Shown: positions 42,851-53,260, counted from the first letter of the stretch. The stretch: 64,000 bases of DNA from Stenotrophomonas sp. 704A1 (GCF_030549525.1 NZ_CP130831.1:1823501-1887500); one strand, 5' to 3'. Translations and numbers: made by a program. Notes: generated from the letters alone by a model not told the origin.

Positions 42851-44116
42851 ATGCACGACGCCGTCACCCGCCCGACTCCGCCCTCTGATGCCACCTCCTG
42901 GCCCCGCCGCCAGACCCATGCCGTGCAGATCGGCGGGGTCACCGTCGGCGGAGGCAAGCCGGTCGTGGTGCAGTCGATGACCAATACCGATACCTCGGAC
43001 GTCGCCTCCAGCGTGAAGCAGGTGGCCGAGCTGTGGCGTGCCGGTTCGGAAATGGTGCGGCTGACCGTCAACACCGTCGAAGCCGCTGCGGCGATCCCGC
43101 GCATCGTCGACAAGCTGGCGATGATGGGCATCGAGGTGCCGTTGATCGGCGACTTCCACTACAACGGCCACCAGCTGCTCACCGCGGAGCCGGCGTGTGC
43201 CGAAGCGCTGGCCAAGTACCGCATCAATCCGGGCAACGTCGGCTTCGGCAAGAAGAAGGACCTGCAGTTCGCCCAGTTGATCGAATTCGCCATCCGCTAC
43301 AACAAGCCGGTGCGCATCGGCGCCAACTGGGGATCGCTGGACCAGGCCCTGGCGGCAAGGCTGATGGACGAGAACAACCATCGCGAACAGCCGTGGGACG
43401 CCGGCCGCGTATTGCGCGAGGCGCTGATCCGCTCGGCGCTGGACTCGGCCGAGCAGGCCGTGGAGCTGGGCCTGCCGCGCGATCGCATCGTGCTGTCGGC
43501 CAAGGTCAGCGGCGTGCAGGAACTGATCGCGGTCTACCGCGACCTGGCGCAGCGTTCGGATTTCGCACTGCATCTGGGCCTGACCGAGGCCGGCATCGGC
43601 AGCAAGGGCATCGTGGCCTCGGCTGCGGCGCTGAGCGTGCTGCTGCAGGAAGGCATCGGCGATACCATCCGCATCTCGCTGACCCCGGAACCGGGCCAGT
43701 CGCGCACGCAGGAAGTGATCGTTGCCCAGGAGCTGCTGCAGACCACCGGCCAGCGCGCGTTCACGCCGCTGGTGACCGCCTGCCCGGGCTGTGGCCGCAC
43801 CACCTCGGAGTTCTTCCAGGAGCTGGCCAAGGTCGTGCAGAACCACGTGCGCGAGAAGATGCCGCTGTGGAAGATCCAGCACCCGGGCGCGGAGAACATG
43901 ACCCTGGCGGTGATGGGCTGCGTGGTCAACGGGCCGGGTGAGTCGCGCCATGCCAACATCGGCATCTCGCTGCCAGGTACCGGCGAGGCGCCGTCAGCGC
44001 CGGTGTTCGTCGATGGCGAGAAGAAGGTGACCCTGCGTGGCGAGAACATCGCCCAGGAATTCGTTGCCCTGATCGACGATTACGTCGAACGTACCTATGT
44101 CCGAAGCGCCGGATAA
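42851..44116 (+). CDS. ispG: HMBPP synthase of the MEP isoprenoid pathway
   Basis: The 421-aa iron-sulfur enzyme converts MEcPP to HMBPP. It shows [38 protein letters not shown] and the [4Fe-4S] cysteines in [12 protein letters not shown] and [11 protein letters not shown]. The length fits the bacterial two-domain form with a short insert. It overlaps the downstream PAP2 gene by 20 bases. Confidence 0.95.
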   Translation: MHDAVTRPTPPSDATSWPRRQTHAVQIGGVTVGGGKPVVVQSMTNTDTSDVASSVKQVAELWRAGSEMVRLTVNTVEAAAAIPRIVDKLAMMGIEVPLIGDFHYNGHQLLTAEPACAEALAKYRINPGNVGFGKKKDLQFAQLIEFAIRYNKPVRIGANWGSLDQALAARLMDENNHREQPWDAGRVLREALIRSALDSAEQAVELGLPRDRIVLSAKVSGVQELIAVYRDLAQRSDFALHLGLTEAGIGSKGIVASAAALSVLLQEGIGDTIRISLTPEPGQSRTQEVIVAQELLQTTGQRAFTPLVTACPGCGRTTSEFFQELAKVVQNHVREKMPLWKIQHPGAENMTLAVMGCVVNGPGESRHANIGISLPGTGEAPSAPVFVDGEKKVTLRGENIAQEFVALIDDYVERTYVRSAG

Positions 44117-44846
44117 GCCGACGATCCTGGCCGCGCCGGAGCCGGCCTCCGGGTTCCGCCACTGGATGGCGCACAACGCCTGGCGACTGTTGCTGCTGTT
44201 CGCCGGCGTGCTGGTGCCGCTGGCCGGCTTCGTGGCGCTGGCCGATGAAGTGCATGAATTTGAATCGTTCCACTTCGACGCGCCGCTGCTGTGGCAGATG
44301 CATGGCCTGCATTCGTCGGCGCTGGACCGCTTCTTCGTGCTGCTGTCGAAACTGGGCTACGAATGGTTCCTGATTCCGGCCGACGTGCTGATCGTCGGCG
44401 TGCTGCTGTGGCGCCGGCGCTGGCGCGAGGCCACCTTCGTGGCGGTCAGCTTCGTCGGCTCGGCCCTGCTGAACATGGCCAGCAAGCAGTTCTTCCAGCG
44501 CGACCGGCCGAGCCTGTGGGAGTCGATCGCCCCGGAATCGACGTTCAGCTTCCCCAGCGGCCATGCGATGGGCTCGACGACCCTGGCGGTCACCCTGATG
44601 CTGCTGGCCTGGAACACCCGCTGGCGCTGGCCGGTGCTGGTGCTGGCGCCGGCATTCAGCCTGCTGGTCAGCGTGTCCCGGGTCTATCTGGGGGTCCATT
44701 ACCCCTCGGACATCCTGGCCGGATGGTGTGCCGCGCTGGTTTGGGTGGTAGGGTGCTATCTGGTCATGTTCAGTCGCCGGCATCCTTGGCGACACCACGG
44801 TTCGCCGCCAGCGACGGCCAGCGGAGCGATCACGCAGGGGAAGTGA
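44097..44846 (+). CDS. PAP2-family membrane phosphatase
   Basis: The 249-aa protein has about six transmembrane helices and all three phosphatase motifs: [20 protein letters not shown] and [12 protein letters not shown]. It probably dephosphorylates a lipid phosphate such as undecaprenyl-PP or phosphatidylglycerol-P, or a sugar lipid. Translational overlap with ispG suggests a link to isoprenoid-lipid recycling, which is an inference. Confidence 0.88.
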   Translation: MSEAPDKPTILAAPEPASGFRHWMAHNAWRLLLLFAGVLVPLAGFVALADEVHEFESFHFDAPLLWQMHGLHSSALDRFFVLLSKLGYEWFLIPADVLIVGVLLWRRRWREATFVAVSFVGSALLNMASKQFFQRDRPSLWESIAPESTFSFPSGHAMGSTTLAVTLMLLAWNTRWRWPVLVLAPAFSLLVSVSRVYLGVHYPSDILAGWCAALVWVVGCYLVMFSRRHPWRHHGSPPATASGAITQGK

Positions 44847-45048
44847 CGTGGATGCCCTTTCCGGGGCGTCTACCTGAGGGACGGGTTGTTTCGTTGTAAC
44901 GGGTTCTGCAGGACAGGGGGCACCATCGATGCGTGAAGAATGTGATGCGCAGGGCAGAACGCCGGAATTGCGCATCATTCGCGCTTGCGGTGGTCAGGTA
45001 CTCCTGCCTAGGTTGACCCGTATTGGCCGCATTCGAAGAGGTACGTGA

Positions 45049-45696
45049 ATGACGATTCGAGTCTACCTGGTGGATGACCACGCGCTGGTCCGCACCGGGA
45101 TGAAGATGATCCTGTCGGGTGAAACCGACATTGAAGTGGTGGGCGAAGCCGAGACCGGCGAAGACGCGCTGCCTGCCATCCGCCAGCTGCAACCGGACGT
45201 GGTGTTGTGCGATCTGCACCTGCCCGGTGTCAGCGGCATGGAGGTGACCGAGCGCATCGTGCGCGGCCACCGCGCCACGCGCGTGGTGATCGTATCGGTG
45301 CTGGAAGATGGCCCGCTGCCCAAGCGCCTGCTCGAGGCCGGCGCCGCCGGCTACATCGGCAAGGGCTGCGATGCCCAGGAACTGCTGCGTGCGGTGCGTG
45401 ACGTGGCGGCCGGGCGCCGTTACCTGGGCACCAGCATCGCGCAGAACCTGGCGCTGTCGACGGTGGAGGGCAACGGTTCGCCGTTCGACAACCTGTCACC
45501 GCGCGAACTGGAAGTGGCGCTGCTGCTGACCCAGGGGCTGCGCCAGGAAGACATCGCGCGGCGCCTGAGCCTGAGTGTGAAGACGGTCAACACGCACAAG
45601 GCGCGCCTGTTCGAGAAGATGGGAATCCACGACAACATCGCACTGGCGCGGATGGCCAGCCAGTACGGGTTGGTGGATCCGGCGCGGCCGCTGTAA
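45049..45696 (+). CDS. GacA/UvrY-like NarL-family response regulator
   Basis: The 215-aa protein has a receiver (VYLVDDHALVRTGMKMIL; phospho-Asp in VVLCDLHLPG) and a LuxR/NarL helix-turn-helix (NLSPRELEVALLLTQGLRQ, SVKTVNTHKARLFEKMGI). It resembles GacA, which drives small RNAs that titrate RsmA. No sensor kinase is adjacent. The 202-base leader has no recognised site. It converges with eda over a hairpin. Confidence 0.85.
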   Translation: MTIRVYLVDDHALVRTGMKMILSGETDIEVVGEAETGEDALPAIRQLQPDVVLCDLHLPGVSGMEVTERIVRGHRATRVVIVSVLEDGPLPKRLLEAGAAGYIGKGCDAQELLRAVRDVAAGRRYLGTSIAQNLALSTVEGNGSPFDNLSPRELEVALLLTQGLRQEDIARRLSLSVKTVNTHKARLFEKMGIHDNIALARMASQYGLVDPARPL

Positions 45697-45766
45697 GGAT
45701 TCCAGCCAGCGGCGCCGCCCCTCGCGGCGCATTGCCGTTGCGGGTGGCGGCCTGGCAGGTTGGGCT

Positions 45767-45802
45767 CGGATCCCTTTCCCTGCGGGAAAGGGCTCTGATC
45801 CG
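45767..45802. terminator. Bidirectional hairpin between gacA-like gene and eda
   Basis: A CCCTTTCCC/GGGAAAGGG stem (45772-45780 with 45784-45792) sits within outer CGGAT/ATCCG arms. It is placed between convergent stops; there is no T tract. Confidence 0.55.
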
Positions 45803-45810
45803 GTGGGGTG

Positions 45811-46470
45811 TCAGTGGCTGCGGACGCGCTGGATGATCTTCGCCGCATCGGCGGCGCTGGCACGCACCTTGTTCCAGTCGCCTTCGGCGATCCAGTTGCC
45901 CGGCACCATCCACGAGCCGCCGATGCAGACCACGTTCTTCTGCTCCAGGTACTCGGCGGCGGTGTTTTCGGTGATGCCACCGGTCGGGCACAGCTTGAGG
46001 TCGGCGACCGGGCCGGCCAGGCCCTTGATCATCGCCAGCCCGCCCACGGCGGTGGCCGGGAACAGCTTGCACACGCGGAAACCACGCGCATACAGCGACA
46101 GCAGCTCGGTCGGCGTGGCCGCGCCCGGCACGACCGGCAGCGGCGCGGCAGCCAGCGCATCGGCCAGCGCCGGCGGCGTGCCCGGGGTCACCAGGAAATC
46201 CGCGCCCGCATCGATGGACTGCTGCATCTGCTCAACGGTCAGCACCGTGCCTGCGCCCACCACCACATCCGGCAGCTCACGCTTGAGCATCGCCAGTGCT
46301 TCCATCGCCACCGGGGTGCGCAGCGTCAGCTCGATCGCCGGCAGGCCGCCTTCCAGCAGTGCCGCACTGACCGCACGCGCCTGGTCCAGCGTATGAATCG
46401 TCACCACCGGCAGGATGCCGGCCGCATGCAGCATCTCCGCCGCCCGCACCTGATGTTGTTCGATACCCAT
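45811..46470 (-). CDS. eda: KDPG aldolase
   Basis: The 219-aa class I aldolase splits KDPG to pyruvate and glyceraldehyde-3-P, the last step of the Entner-Doudoroff pathway. Key parts are AIELTLRTPVAMEAL (catalytic Glu), GAGTVLTVEQM and the Schiff-base Lys in CKLFPATAVGG. It is last in the zwf-glk-pgl-edd-eda run. A 150-base gap after edd holds a purine-rich leader, so it may also have its own promoter. Confidence 0.95.
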   Translation of the reverse strand: MGIEQHQVRAAEMLHAAGILPVVTIHTLDQARAVSAALLEGGLPAIELTLRTPVAMEALAMLKRELPDVVVGAGTVLTVEQMQQSIDAGADFLVTPGTPPALADALAAAPLPVVPGAATPTELLSLYARGFRVCKLFPATAVGGLAMIKGLAGPVADLKLCPTGGITENTAAEYLEQKNVVCIGGSWMVPGNWIAEGDWNKVRASAADAAKIIQRVRSH

Positions 46471-46620
46471 AGCTCTGCTTCTGCCTTTGCTTTTGAATTT
46501 GATTTTCAGTGATCACTTCGCGGCGTATCGGCGCCGGAAACGGTGATGCGGCGACGGCCTGCTCTCCGCCGCCCCCGGGAACCCCACCGCCGACGCATGC
46601 CCGCAACGCCCTTCAGGCCC

Positions 46621-48537
46621 TCAGGCGTCCTTCGCCTCATGCGGCGCCGCCGCAGCTGCCGCGTCATGCCCCAGCTCATACTCCGCGTCGTACTCCCACG
46701 GCCCACCATCGGCCGCCGCCGGCCCGCACGAAATCGAAATCGCACCCTGGTCGGCCGGCCCGACCACACGCCGGTTGATCGCAAACAGGTTGCGGCCGAG
46801 GTCGTGTGCCGCCGGCGCGGTGTTCGGCGCATGCGTACGTGCGGCCCATTCGGCCGCATCCACCAGCACTTCCAGCGTGCCGGCCTCGCCATCCAGGCGG
46901 ATGATGTCGCCCTCGCGGACCTTGCCCAGCGGACCGCCGCGTGCGGCTTCCGGGGTCACATGGATCGCGGCCGGGATCTTGCCTGATGCGCCGGACAGCC
47001 GGCCATCGGTGACCAGCGCCACGCGCCGGCCCTGGTTCTGCAGCAGCCCCAGCAGCGGCGCCAGCGAATGCAGCTCCGGCATGCCATTGGCGCGCGGTCC
47101 CTGGTAACGCACCACCGCCACGAAATCCTGCGGCAGCAGACCGCCGGCATGCAGCTTGTTCAGTACCTGCGGCGCATCCACCACCACCGCCGGCGCCTCG
47201 ATCGTGCGGTACTGCGGTTTCACCGCCGACAGCTTGATCAGCGACTTGCCGAGGTTGCCGCGCAGCAGGCGCAGGCCCCCCTGCTGCTCGAACGGGTTGT
47301 CGACGCCGCGCACCACTTCTTCATCGGCGCTGCGTTCCAGGCCGGGCAGATAGACCAGCGCGCCGTCGCGCAGCTGCGGCTCGCGCGCATAGTCGGCCAT
47401 GCCGCCACGGGCCACGCTGACCAGGTCGCCGTGCATCAGCCCGGCCCTGATCAGCTCGCCGAACACGAACGCCGGACCGCCTGCCGCCGCGAAGCGGTTC
47501 ACGTCGGCCTCGCCGTTCGGATAGACGCGGGCCAGCAGCGGGATCAGCTGCGACAGTTCGTCGAAGTCGTCCCAGGTCAGCACGATGCCGGCGGCGCGCG
47601 CCACGGCGATCCAGTGGATGGTGTGGTTGGTCGAACCGCCGGTGGCCATCAACGCGATGACGGCGTTGATGATCGCGCGCTCGTCGATGATCCGGCCCAG
47701 TGGCCGGAAGTCGTCGCCCAGCGCGGTGATGTCCAGCGCACGCTCGGTGGCTTCGCGGGTCAATGCATCGCGCAGGGCGGTATCCGGATTGACGAACGAC
47801 GCGCCCGGCAGCTGCACGCCCATCGCTTCCAGCAGCACCTGGTTGGAGTTGGCCGTGCCGTAGAAGGTGCAGGTACCAGCGCCGTGGTAGGAGGCCGATT
47901 CGGCTTCCAGCAGCTCCTCGCGGGTGGCTTCGCCGGCCGCGTAGCGCTCGCGCACTTCGGCTTTCTGCTTGTTGGGAATGCCGGGGGTCATCGGCCCGGC
48001 CGGCACGAACACCGCCGGCAGGTGGCCGAACGCCAGCGCACCGATCAGCAGGCCGGGCACGATCTTGTCGCAGACACCGAGGTGGATGGTGGTGTCGAAC
48101 ATGTCGTGGCTGAGACCGATGGCCGTCGCCTGCGCGATCACATCGCGCGAGAACAGCGACAGTTCCATGCCGCCACGGCCCTGGGTGACGCCGTCGCACA
48201 TCGCCGGGACCGCGCCGGCGACCTGGGCGGTCGCGCCCAGCTCGCGCGCGATCGCGCGGATCTGCTCGGGATAGCTCTCGAACGGCTGGTGCGCCGACAG
48301 CATGTCGTTGTACGCGGTGATGATGCCCAGGTTCGGCGTCACGCCGCCGCGCAGGCGGCTCTTGTCGGTGCCGCCACAGGCAGCAAAGCCGTGGGCGAGG
48401 TTGCCGCAGCTCAGGCGGCTGCGGAACGGTCCATCGCGCAGCGCGGCGTCGATCGCGGCCAGGTAAGCGGCTCGCGAGGCGGCGCTGCGACGGATGACGC
48501 GTTCTGTGATGGCTTGCAGTTGCGGATGGAGGCTCAT
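46621..48537 (-). CDS. edd: Phosphogluconate dehydratase
   Basis: The 638-aa iron-sulfur dehydratase converts 6-phosphogluconate to KDPG. Cluster and active-site segments include [49 protein letters not shown] and [16 protein letters not shown]. Length is near the E. coli enzyme (603 aa) with a longer C-terminus. It is 58 bases downstream of pgl. Confidence 0.95.
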   Translation of the reverse strand: MSLHPQLQAITERVIRRSAASRAAYLAAIDAALRDGPFRSRLSCGNLAHGFAACGGTDKSRLRGGVTPNLGIITAYNDMLSAHQPFESYPEQIRAIARELGATAQVAGAVPAMCDGVTQGRGGMELSLFSRDVIAQATAIGLSHDMFDTTIHLGVCDKIVPGLLIGALAFGHLPAVFVPAGPMTPGIPNKQKAEVRERYAAGEATREELLEAESASYHGAGTCTFYGTANSNQVLLEAMGVQLPGASFVNPDTALRDALTREATERALDITALGDDFRPLGRIIDERAIINAVIALMATGGSTNHTIHWIAVARAAGIVLTWDDFDELSQLIPLLARVYPNGEADVNRFAAAGGPAFVFGELIRAGLMHGDLVSVARGGMADYAREPQLRDGALVYLPGLERSADEEVVRGVDNPFEQQGGLRLLRGNLGKSLIKLSAVKPQYRTIEAPAVVVDAPQVLNKLHAGGLLPQDFVAVVRYQGPRANGMPELHSLAPLLGLLQNQGRRVALVTDGRLSGASGKIPAAIHVTPEAARGGPLGKVREGDIIRLDGEAGTLEVLVDAAEWAARTHAPNTAPAAHDLGRNLFAINRRVVGPADQGAISISCGPAAADGGPWEYDAEYELGHDAAAAAAPHEAKDA

Positions 48538-48595
48538 TGGCTACCGGCGTTCGTGGTGGCGAGAGGCAGGCGGCGGCACGACGCCGCCGCCGACA

Positions 48596-49318
48596 TCAAT
48601 CAGCCCAGTGGACGCGCAGGCGCGCGCCGTCCAGGTTGATTGCATTGAGGATCGGGTACTGCTGGGCATCATTGCTGTCCAGCGCCTGGCGCAGCACCTG
48701 CAGCTTCTGCTTGCCACGCAGCAGCAGCAGGCGCTGGCGGCACTGGCCCAGGCCGCGCGGGGTCAGGGTGATGCGCAGCGGCCACTGGTTGGCGCCCGGG
48801 CAGCCGGTGGCATCCAGTGCCGCATAGGGCAGGGTGCTTTCCAGTGCACGCGGCAGATCGCGCGAGCCGGGGAACAGCGAGGCGGTATGGCCATCGTTGC
48901 CCATGCCCAGCGCCACCACGCTCGGCGGCTGGCTGTGCTGGGCCTGCAGGTTGGCGGTGTACACGCATTCCGGCAGTGGCTTGCCGATCCGTACCAGCGG
49001 ATCGAAGTGCGCGCCCTCGGCACGCTTGAGCAGGTGCTCGCGCACCAGCCAGGCGTTGCTGTCGCGATCCTGCGGCGACAGCCAGCGTTCGTCGGCCAGG
49101 CTGACTTCGACGCGGTCCCAGTGCACATCCATCTCGGCCAGCGCCTGGTAGACCGGTGCCGGCGTGGTGCCGCCGGACAGCAGGATGCGTGCGCGGCCAA
49201 GCTCGGTGATGTCGTGGTTGATCGCCTGCGCCATTTCGGTGGCCACCGCCTCGATCCAGGCGTCGGCGTCGCCGTGGTCGATCAGCTCGATGCGGTCGTC
49301 GTGGAAGAGGGGGGTCAT
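48596..49318 (-). CDS. pgl: 6-phosphogluconolactonase
   Basis: The 240-aa DevB-type lactonase hydrolyses 6-phosphogluconolactone. It shows LLSGGTTPAPVYQALAE, VSLADERWLSPQDRDSN and ALGMGNDGHTASLFPGS. Its ATG at 49318 overlaps the glk stop by 4 bases. Confidence 0.93.
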   Translation of the reverse strand: MTPLFHDDRIELIDHGDADAWIEAVATEMAQAINHDITELGRARILLSGGTTPAPVYQALAEMDVHWDRVEVSLADERWLSPQDRDSNAWLVREHLLKRAEGAHFDPLVRIGKPLPECVYTANLQAQHSQPPSVVALGMGNDGHTASLFPGSRDLPRALESTLPYAALDATGCPGANQWPLRITLTPRGLGQCRQRLLLLRGKQKLQVLRQALDSNDAQQYPILNAINLDGARLRVHWAD

Positions 49319-50322
49319 GCGGCAACTCCTGGAGCATCGCGTTCGGCATCGGCGGCATAGGCGGCGGCGCCCAGCAGCCCAGCGTGGGGGTGCATCACGG
49401 CCAGGGAGGGAACCCGCGCCATGATCGAAGAGAACCGGCCCTTGTGTTCGAAGCGCTGGCGGAAGCCGGAATGCTGCAGCGAATCGAGCATCTTCGGGGT
49501 CAGTCCGCCGGTCAGGAACACGCCGTCCCAGGCGCCCTGGGTCAACACCAGGTCGCCGGCGATGGCGCCGAACACCGCGCAGAACACATCCACGGTGCGC
49601 ATCGCCTGCGGATCGCCGTGCAGGGCGCGGGCGGTCACATCGACCGGCTGCAGCTGGCCCGGGTCGATGCCGGCCATCTCGCATACCGCGCGATGGATGT
49701 TGACCAGGCCCGGCCCGCAGATCAGCCGCTCGTTGGAGACGCGTCCGAACTGTTCGGACAGGATCTCCAGGATGCGGATCTCCTCGGGGGTGCCGGGCGG
49801 GAAGCTGACATGGCCGCCTTCGGTTTCCAGCGGATAGCAGCGGCCATGGCGCAGGATCAGGCCGCCGACACCGAGCCCGGTACCGGGCCCGATCACCGCG
49901 TAGTTGCGCGGTTGTCCCGGTTGCCCGGGAACCCATGCAGCGCCACCGACCTGGACCACGTCGCTGGGCTGCAGCAATGAAATGGCCATCGCCTGCGCGG
50001 CGAAGTCGTTGATCAGGTGCAGCTCGTCGAAACCGAGCATGACCGCGGTACGGCTGCGCGAGATCACCCACGGATGGTTGGTGATGCGGGCTTCGTCACC
50101 GTCCACGCGGCCGGCCACGGCAAACACCCCCCGACGCGCGCTGGCACCGATCTGTTCCAGATGGTGGCGTGCGGCGTCGCCCAGGGAGGGAAATTCTGCA
50201 ACGGCGTACTCGCGGATGCTGTCCTTCTGCAGCGGCGCATCCAGCGAGGTGTCGGCCAGGGCAAAGCGGGCATTGGTGCCACCGATATCGGCGACCAGCA
50301 CCGGCTGGCTGCCCGCGCTCAT
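49315..50322 (-). CDS. glk: Glucokinase
   Basis: The 335-aa ROK-related glucokinase phosphorylates glucose with ATP. Motifs are VADIGGTNARFALAD, INDFAAQAMAI, VIGPGTGLGVGGL and ETEGGHVSFPP. The ATG at 50322 follows a GAGG-containing leader and overlaps the zwf stop by 4 bases; the open frame to 50460 is a shadow. Confidence 0.94.
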   Translation of the reverse strand: MSAGSQPVLVADIGGTNARFALADTSLDAPLQKDSIREYAVAEFPSLGDAARHHLEQIGASARRGVFAVAGRVDGDEARITNHPWVISRSRTAVMLGFDELHLINDFAAQAMAISLLQPSDVVQVGGAAWVPGQPGQPRNYAVIGPGTGLGVGGLILRHGRCYPLETEGGHVSFPPGTPEEIRILEILSEQFGRVSNERLICGPGLVNIHRAVCEMAGIDPGQLQPVDVTARALHGDPQAMRTVDVFCAVFGAIAGDLVLTQGAWDGVFLTGGLTPKMLDSLQHSGFRQRFEHKGRFSSIMARVPSLAVMHPHAGLLGAAAYAADAERDAPGVAA

Positions 50323-51755
50323 GCCGAGGCCTCGCTGTCGGGAGCGTCCACGCCCTGCGGCAGGAAGCCGCCGGCAGTGGCCGGACCCCACTGGCCGGCC
50401 GGATACGGCTCCAGCGGCAGGTTGGCGGCCTTCCAGGCATCGGCCACGCTGTCGATCCACGCCCAGGCGGCGCGCACTTCGTCATCGCGGACGAACAGCG
50501 TGTGGTTGCCGTTGAAGGCATCCAGGAACAGGCGTTCGTAAGCGATGCGACGATGCAGGCCGGTCGGCACCGACAGTTCCAGTTCCAGCGGATGCAGTTC
50601 CAGCGCGCCCCATTCCGGGCCGGCCAGGCTGCTCATCAGGCCCAGCTCGATGTTCTCCTGCGGCTGCAGCTGGAACACCAGGCGGTTCGGTGCAGCCTGC
50701 GCGCGCTGCGGGCGCTCGAACAGCCAGTGGGTGACCGGCTTGAGGGTCACTTCCACGCGGGTGGTGCGCTCGGGCAGGCGCTTGCCGGTGACCAGGTGGA
50801 ACGGCACGCCGCTCCAGCGCCAGTTGTCGATGTGCGCGGTGACCCCGGCGAAGGTTTCGACATCGCTGCCTTCCGGCGGCTGGTAGGCCTGCGCGGGCTG
50901 GCCGTTGATGGTGCCGGCGGTGTAACGGCCGCGCACGCTGTCACGCGCGGCATTGCTGGCATCCAGCGGGCGCAGTGCACGCAGCACCTTGACCTTTTCG
51001 TCGCGGATGCGGTCGGCTTCCAGCGAGGCCGGCGGTTCCATCGCCACCATGCACAGCAGCTGCAGGATATGACTCTGCACCATGTCGCGCAGGGCGCCGG
51101 AACGTGCGTAGTAGGCATCGCGGCCGTCCACGCCTTCGCTCTCGGCGACGAGGATGTGCACCGACTCGATGTAGTTGCGGTTCCATACCGCTTCCAGCAG
51201 CGTGTTGCCGAAACGCAGCGCGATCAGGTTCTGCACGGCCGCCTTGCCCAGGTAATGGTCGAGGCGGAACACGCGGTCCTCGTCGATCCACTGGCCAATG
51301 GTGGAGATGATCTGCTCGGCGCTTTCGCTGTCGCTGCCGATCGGCTTTTCCAGCATCAGGCGCGCCGGTGCGGCAAGCGCGCCGCCCTTGGCCAGGCCTT
51401 CGCAGGTAGAGATGTACAGCCCAGGCGGAATCGCCAGGTAGCTGACGCAGCGGCGATCGACCAGGTCGGACACCGCGGCCGCGACCGAATCGACGTCGCG
51501 CAGGTCGACCGAACGGTAATCGATGCGGCGCAGCAGGGAGGCGATGTCCTCCGCCGTGGCCAACGGCATCGCCTGCTGCAGGCGCGGTCGCAGGATGTCA
51601 TGGAAGGCTTCGGTGTCATGCCCGGACAGCGCCAGCGCACGGATGCGGAAGTCCTCCGGCAGCAGGCCGTCGCCAAGCAGGCGAAGCAGCGAAGGGAACA
51701 GGTAGCGCTGGGCCAGATCACCTGTGGCACCGAACAGGAAGAGGGTGTCGTGCAT
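50319..51755 (-). CDS. zwf: Glucose-6-phosphate dehydrogenase
   Basis: The 478-aa NADP-linked enzyme oxidises glucose-6-P to the lactone. Signatures are the FLFGATGDLAQR nucleotide loop, LMLEKPIGSDSESA and the substrate motif FRLDHYLGKAAVQN. It heads the Entner-Doudoroff operon with glk, pgl, edd and eda. A LacI-type dyad overlaps the predicted -35 element just upstream. The mRNA may be almost leaderless. Confidence 0.95.
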   Translation of the reverse strand: MHDTLFLFGATGDLAQRYLFPSLLRLLGDGLLPEDFRIRALALSGHDTEAFHDILRPRLQQAMPLATAEDIASLLRRIDYRSVDLRDVDSVAAAVSDLVDRRCVSYLAIPPGLYISTCEGLAKGGALAAPARLMLEKPIGSDSESAEQIISTIGQWIDEDRVFRLDHYLGKAAVQNLIALRFGNTLLEAVWNRNYIESVHILVAESEGVDGRDAYYARSGALRDMVQSHILQLLCMVAMEPPASLEADRIRDEKVKVLRALRPLDASNAARDSVRGRYTAGTINGQPAQAYQPPEGSDVETFAGVTAHIDNWRWSGVPFHLVTGKRLPERTTRVEVTLKPVTHWLFERPQRAQAAPNRLVFQLQPQENIELGLMSSLAGPEWGALELHPLELELSVPTGLHRRIAYERLFLDAFNGNHTLFVRDDEVRAAWAWIDSVADAWKAANLPLEPYPAGQWGPATAGGFLPQGVDAPDSEASA

Positions 51756-51762
51756 CGCTCGA

Positions 51763-51791
51763 GTTTCAGATCCGGGTGACATCGTTGTCAA
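51763..51791 (-). promoter_or_regulatory. Promoter and LacI-type operator of the zwf operon
   Basis: On the - strand TTGACA (51786-51791) and a weak TGAAAC (51763-51768) are spaced 17 bases. The dyad TGACA-ACGA-TGTCA (51777-51790) overlaps the -35. Its centre has the CG step typical of LacI-family sites and resembles the NagR-type TGACA/TGTCA half-sites. Repression in the absence of a sugar-derived inducer is the likely effect. Confidence 0.5.
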
Positions 51792-51962
51792 TCGCTTCAT
51801 GGCTGGGTTCGGGGGACATCCGCGCAACTGCCTGTCCGAGGCTCGTCCGGGGCGTTCTCCGGGGTTCCGGAAGACCGTTCCATTCGAAACCACTGCGTCG
51901 GCGGAACCTTCGTTCAACCGCCAACGCAGATCGGTGCGCACCGACTCTCGGATAGTGCCACG

Positions 51963-51976
51963 TGAAAACGTTTACA
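51963..51976 (+). promoter_or_regulatory. Second LacI-like operator, ABC-ATPase side
   Basis: TGAAAACGTTTACA is an imperfect CG-centred dyad 132 bases upstream of the ABC ATPase start. It differs from the zwf-side site, so a different regulator may bind. Confidence 0.4.
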
Positions 51977-52107
51977 TGGCAGAATGGGCAACTGTATTCG
52001 ATTGCAGTGGTCGCCGTCATGCGGCGGTCGCGCAATCATCACTGCCATCGGGAGGGCCGAGGCAGTCCCAAAAGACAGCCCGGCGTCGGGCGGACTGGAT
52101 GAGTGAA

Positions 52108-53190
52108 ATGGCAAAAGTGCAGTTGCAGGGTGTGCGCAAGGTCTACGACAACGGCCAGGTCGCGGTGAAGGACGCCACCTTCGAGGTCGCCGATGGCGAG
52201 CTGATGGTGCTGGTCGGTCCGTCCGGCTGCGGCAAGTCGACCTTGCTGCGGATGGTGGCCGGCCTGGAGGAGATCAGCGGCGGCACGCTGAGCATCGGTG
52301 ACCGGGTGGTCAACGATGTGGCGCCGAAGGATCGCGACATCGCCATGGTGTTCCAGAGCTATGCGCTGTACCCGCACATGACCGTGGCCGAGAACCTGGC
52401 CTTCGGCCTGAAGCTGCGCGGCCACGACAAGGCCACCATCGACAAACGCATCAGCGAGGCGGCGCAGACGCTCGGCCTGACCGGGATGATGGACAAGCTG
52501 CCCAAGGCGATGTCCGGTGGCCAGCGCCAGCGCGTGGCACTAGGCCGTGCGCTGGTGCGCGAGCCGGCCGTGTTCCTGCTCGACGAGCCGCTGTCGAACC
52601 TGGATGCCAAGCTGCGCCACAGCGTGCGCACCGAGATCGCGCAGCTGCACCGCAAGCTGGGCACCACCATGATCTACGTGACCCACGACCAGGTCGAAGC
52701 GATGACGCTGGGCCAGCGCATCGTGGTGCTGAAGGACGGCATCATCCAGCAGATCGATACGCCGATGGCGCTGTACGACCGGCCGGCCAACCTGTTCGTG
52801 GCCGGTTTCCTCGGCAGCCCGGCGATGAACGTGCTGCGCGGCACGCTGCAGGGCGATGCCGGTGGCGTGAGCGTGGTCGATGGCGCGTGGCAGGCGCCGC
52901 TGGGCCAGGCCACGATCGATCCGGCGTGGCTGCAGAAGCCGATCGCGGTCGGTGTGCGGCCGGAGCATCTGCAGCCCGCAGGCAGCGAGGATGCGCACGC
53001 GTTCAGTGCACGCATCGAAGGCATCGAGCCGGTTGGCAACGAGATCTTCGTCAACATGAGCAGCGGCGCGCATGCACTGACCATGCGCGTGGCACCGCAG
53101 CCGCTGCCGGCTGTGGGCGAGCAGATCCAGGTGGCGATCCACCCGCAGGGCCTGCATTTCTTCAATCCCGAAAGCGGCGAGCGCCTGTAG
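52108..53190 (+). CDS. ugpC: Sugar ABC transporter ATPase (UgpC/MsmX/MalK type)
   Basis: The 360-aa ATPase has Walker A GPSGCGKSTLL, signature MSGGQRQRVALGRAL, Walker B VFLLDEPLSNLD and a C-terminal OB/TOBE regulatory domain (VGVRPEHLQPAG). It energises CUT1-type sugar import. No permease or binding-protein genes are near, so it is an orphan, possibly shared, ATPase. An in-frame ATG at 52099 is the alternative start. Confidence 0.9.
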   Translation: MAKVQLQGVRKVYDNGQVAVKDATFEVADGELMVLVGPSGCGKSTLLRMVAGLEEISGGTLSIGDRVVNDVAPKDRDIAMVFQSYALYPHMTVAENLAFGLKLRGHDKATIDKRISEAAQTLGLTGMMDKLPKAMSGGQRQRVALGRALVREPAVFLLDEPLSNLDAKLRHSVRTEIAQLHRKLGTTMIYVTHDQVEAMTLGQRIVVLKDGIIQQIDTPMALYDRPANLFVAGFLGSPAMNVLRGTLQGDAGGVSVVDGAWQAPLGQATIDPAWLQKPIAVGVRPEHLQPAGSEDAHAFSARIEGIEPVGNEIFVNMSSGAHALTMRVAPQPLPAVGEQIQVAIHPQGLHFFNPESGERL

Positions 53191-53196
53191 GGATCG

Positions 53197-53219
53197 GCAG
53201 CGCCGGGCCATGCCCGGCG
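53197..53219 (+). repeat. Degenerate SMAG repeat
   Basis: GCAGCGCCGGGC with CATGCCCGGCG matches SMAG units except GCAG for GTAG. A second small hairpin (GTGCGGA and TCCGCAC) follows. It lies between convergent genes. Confidence 0.65.
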
Positions 53220-53260
53220 TCCTCACCGCCGTGCGGAGCAACGGTCCGCACCTGCCGGAT

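Larger units (their letters stand above)
51756..52107. other. Divergent regulatory region between zwf and the ABC ATPase
   Basis: This 352-base gap has no credible gene. It holds two LacI-like dyads (51777-51790 and 51963-51976) and the zwf promoter candidate. The remainder shows only GC-rich short repeats. Confidence 0.6.

Noticed and set aside
47068..51779. Long + strand frames over edd and zwf
   Set aside because: Shadows of the ED operon genes.
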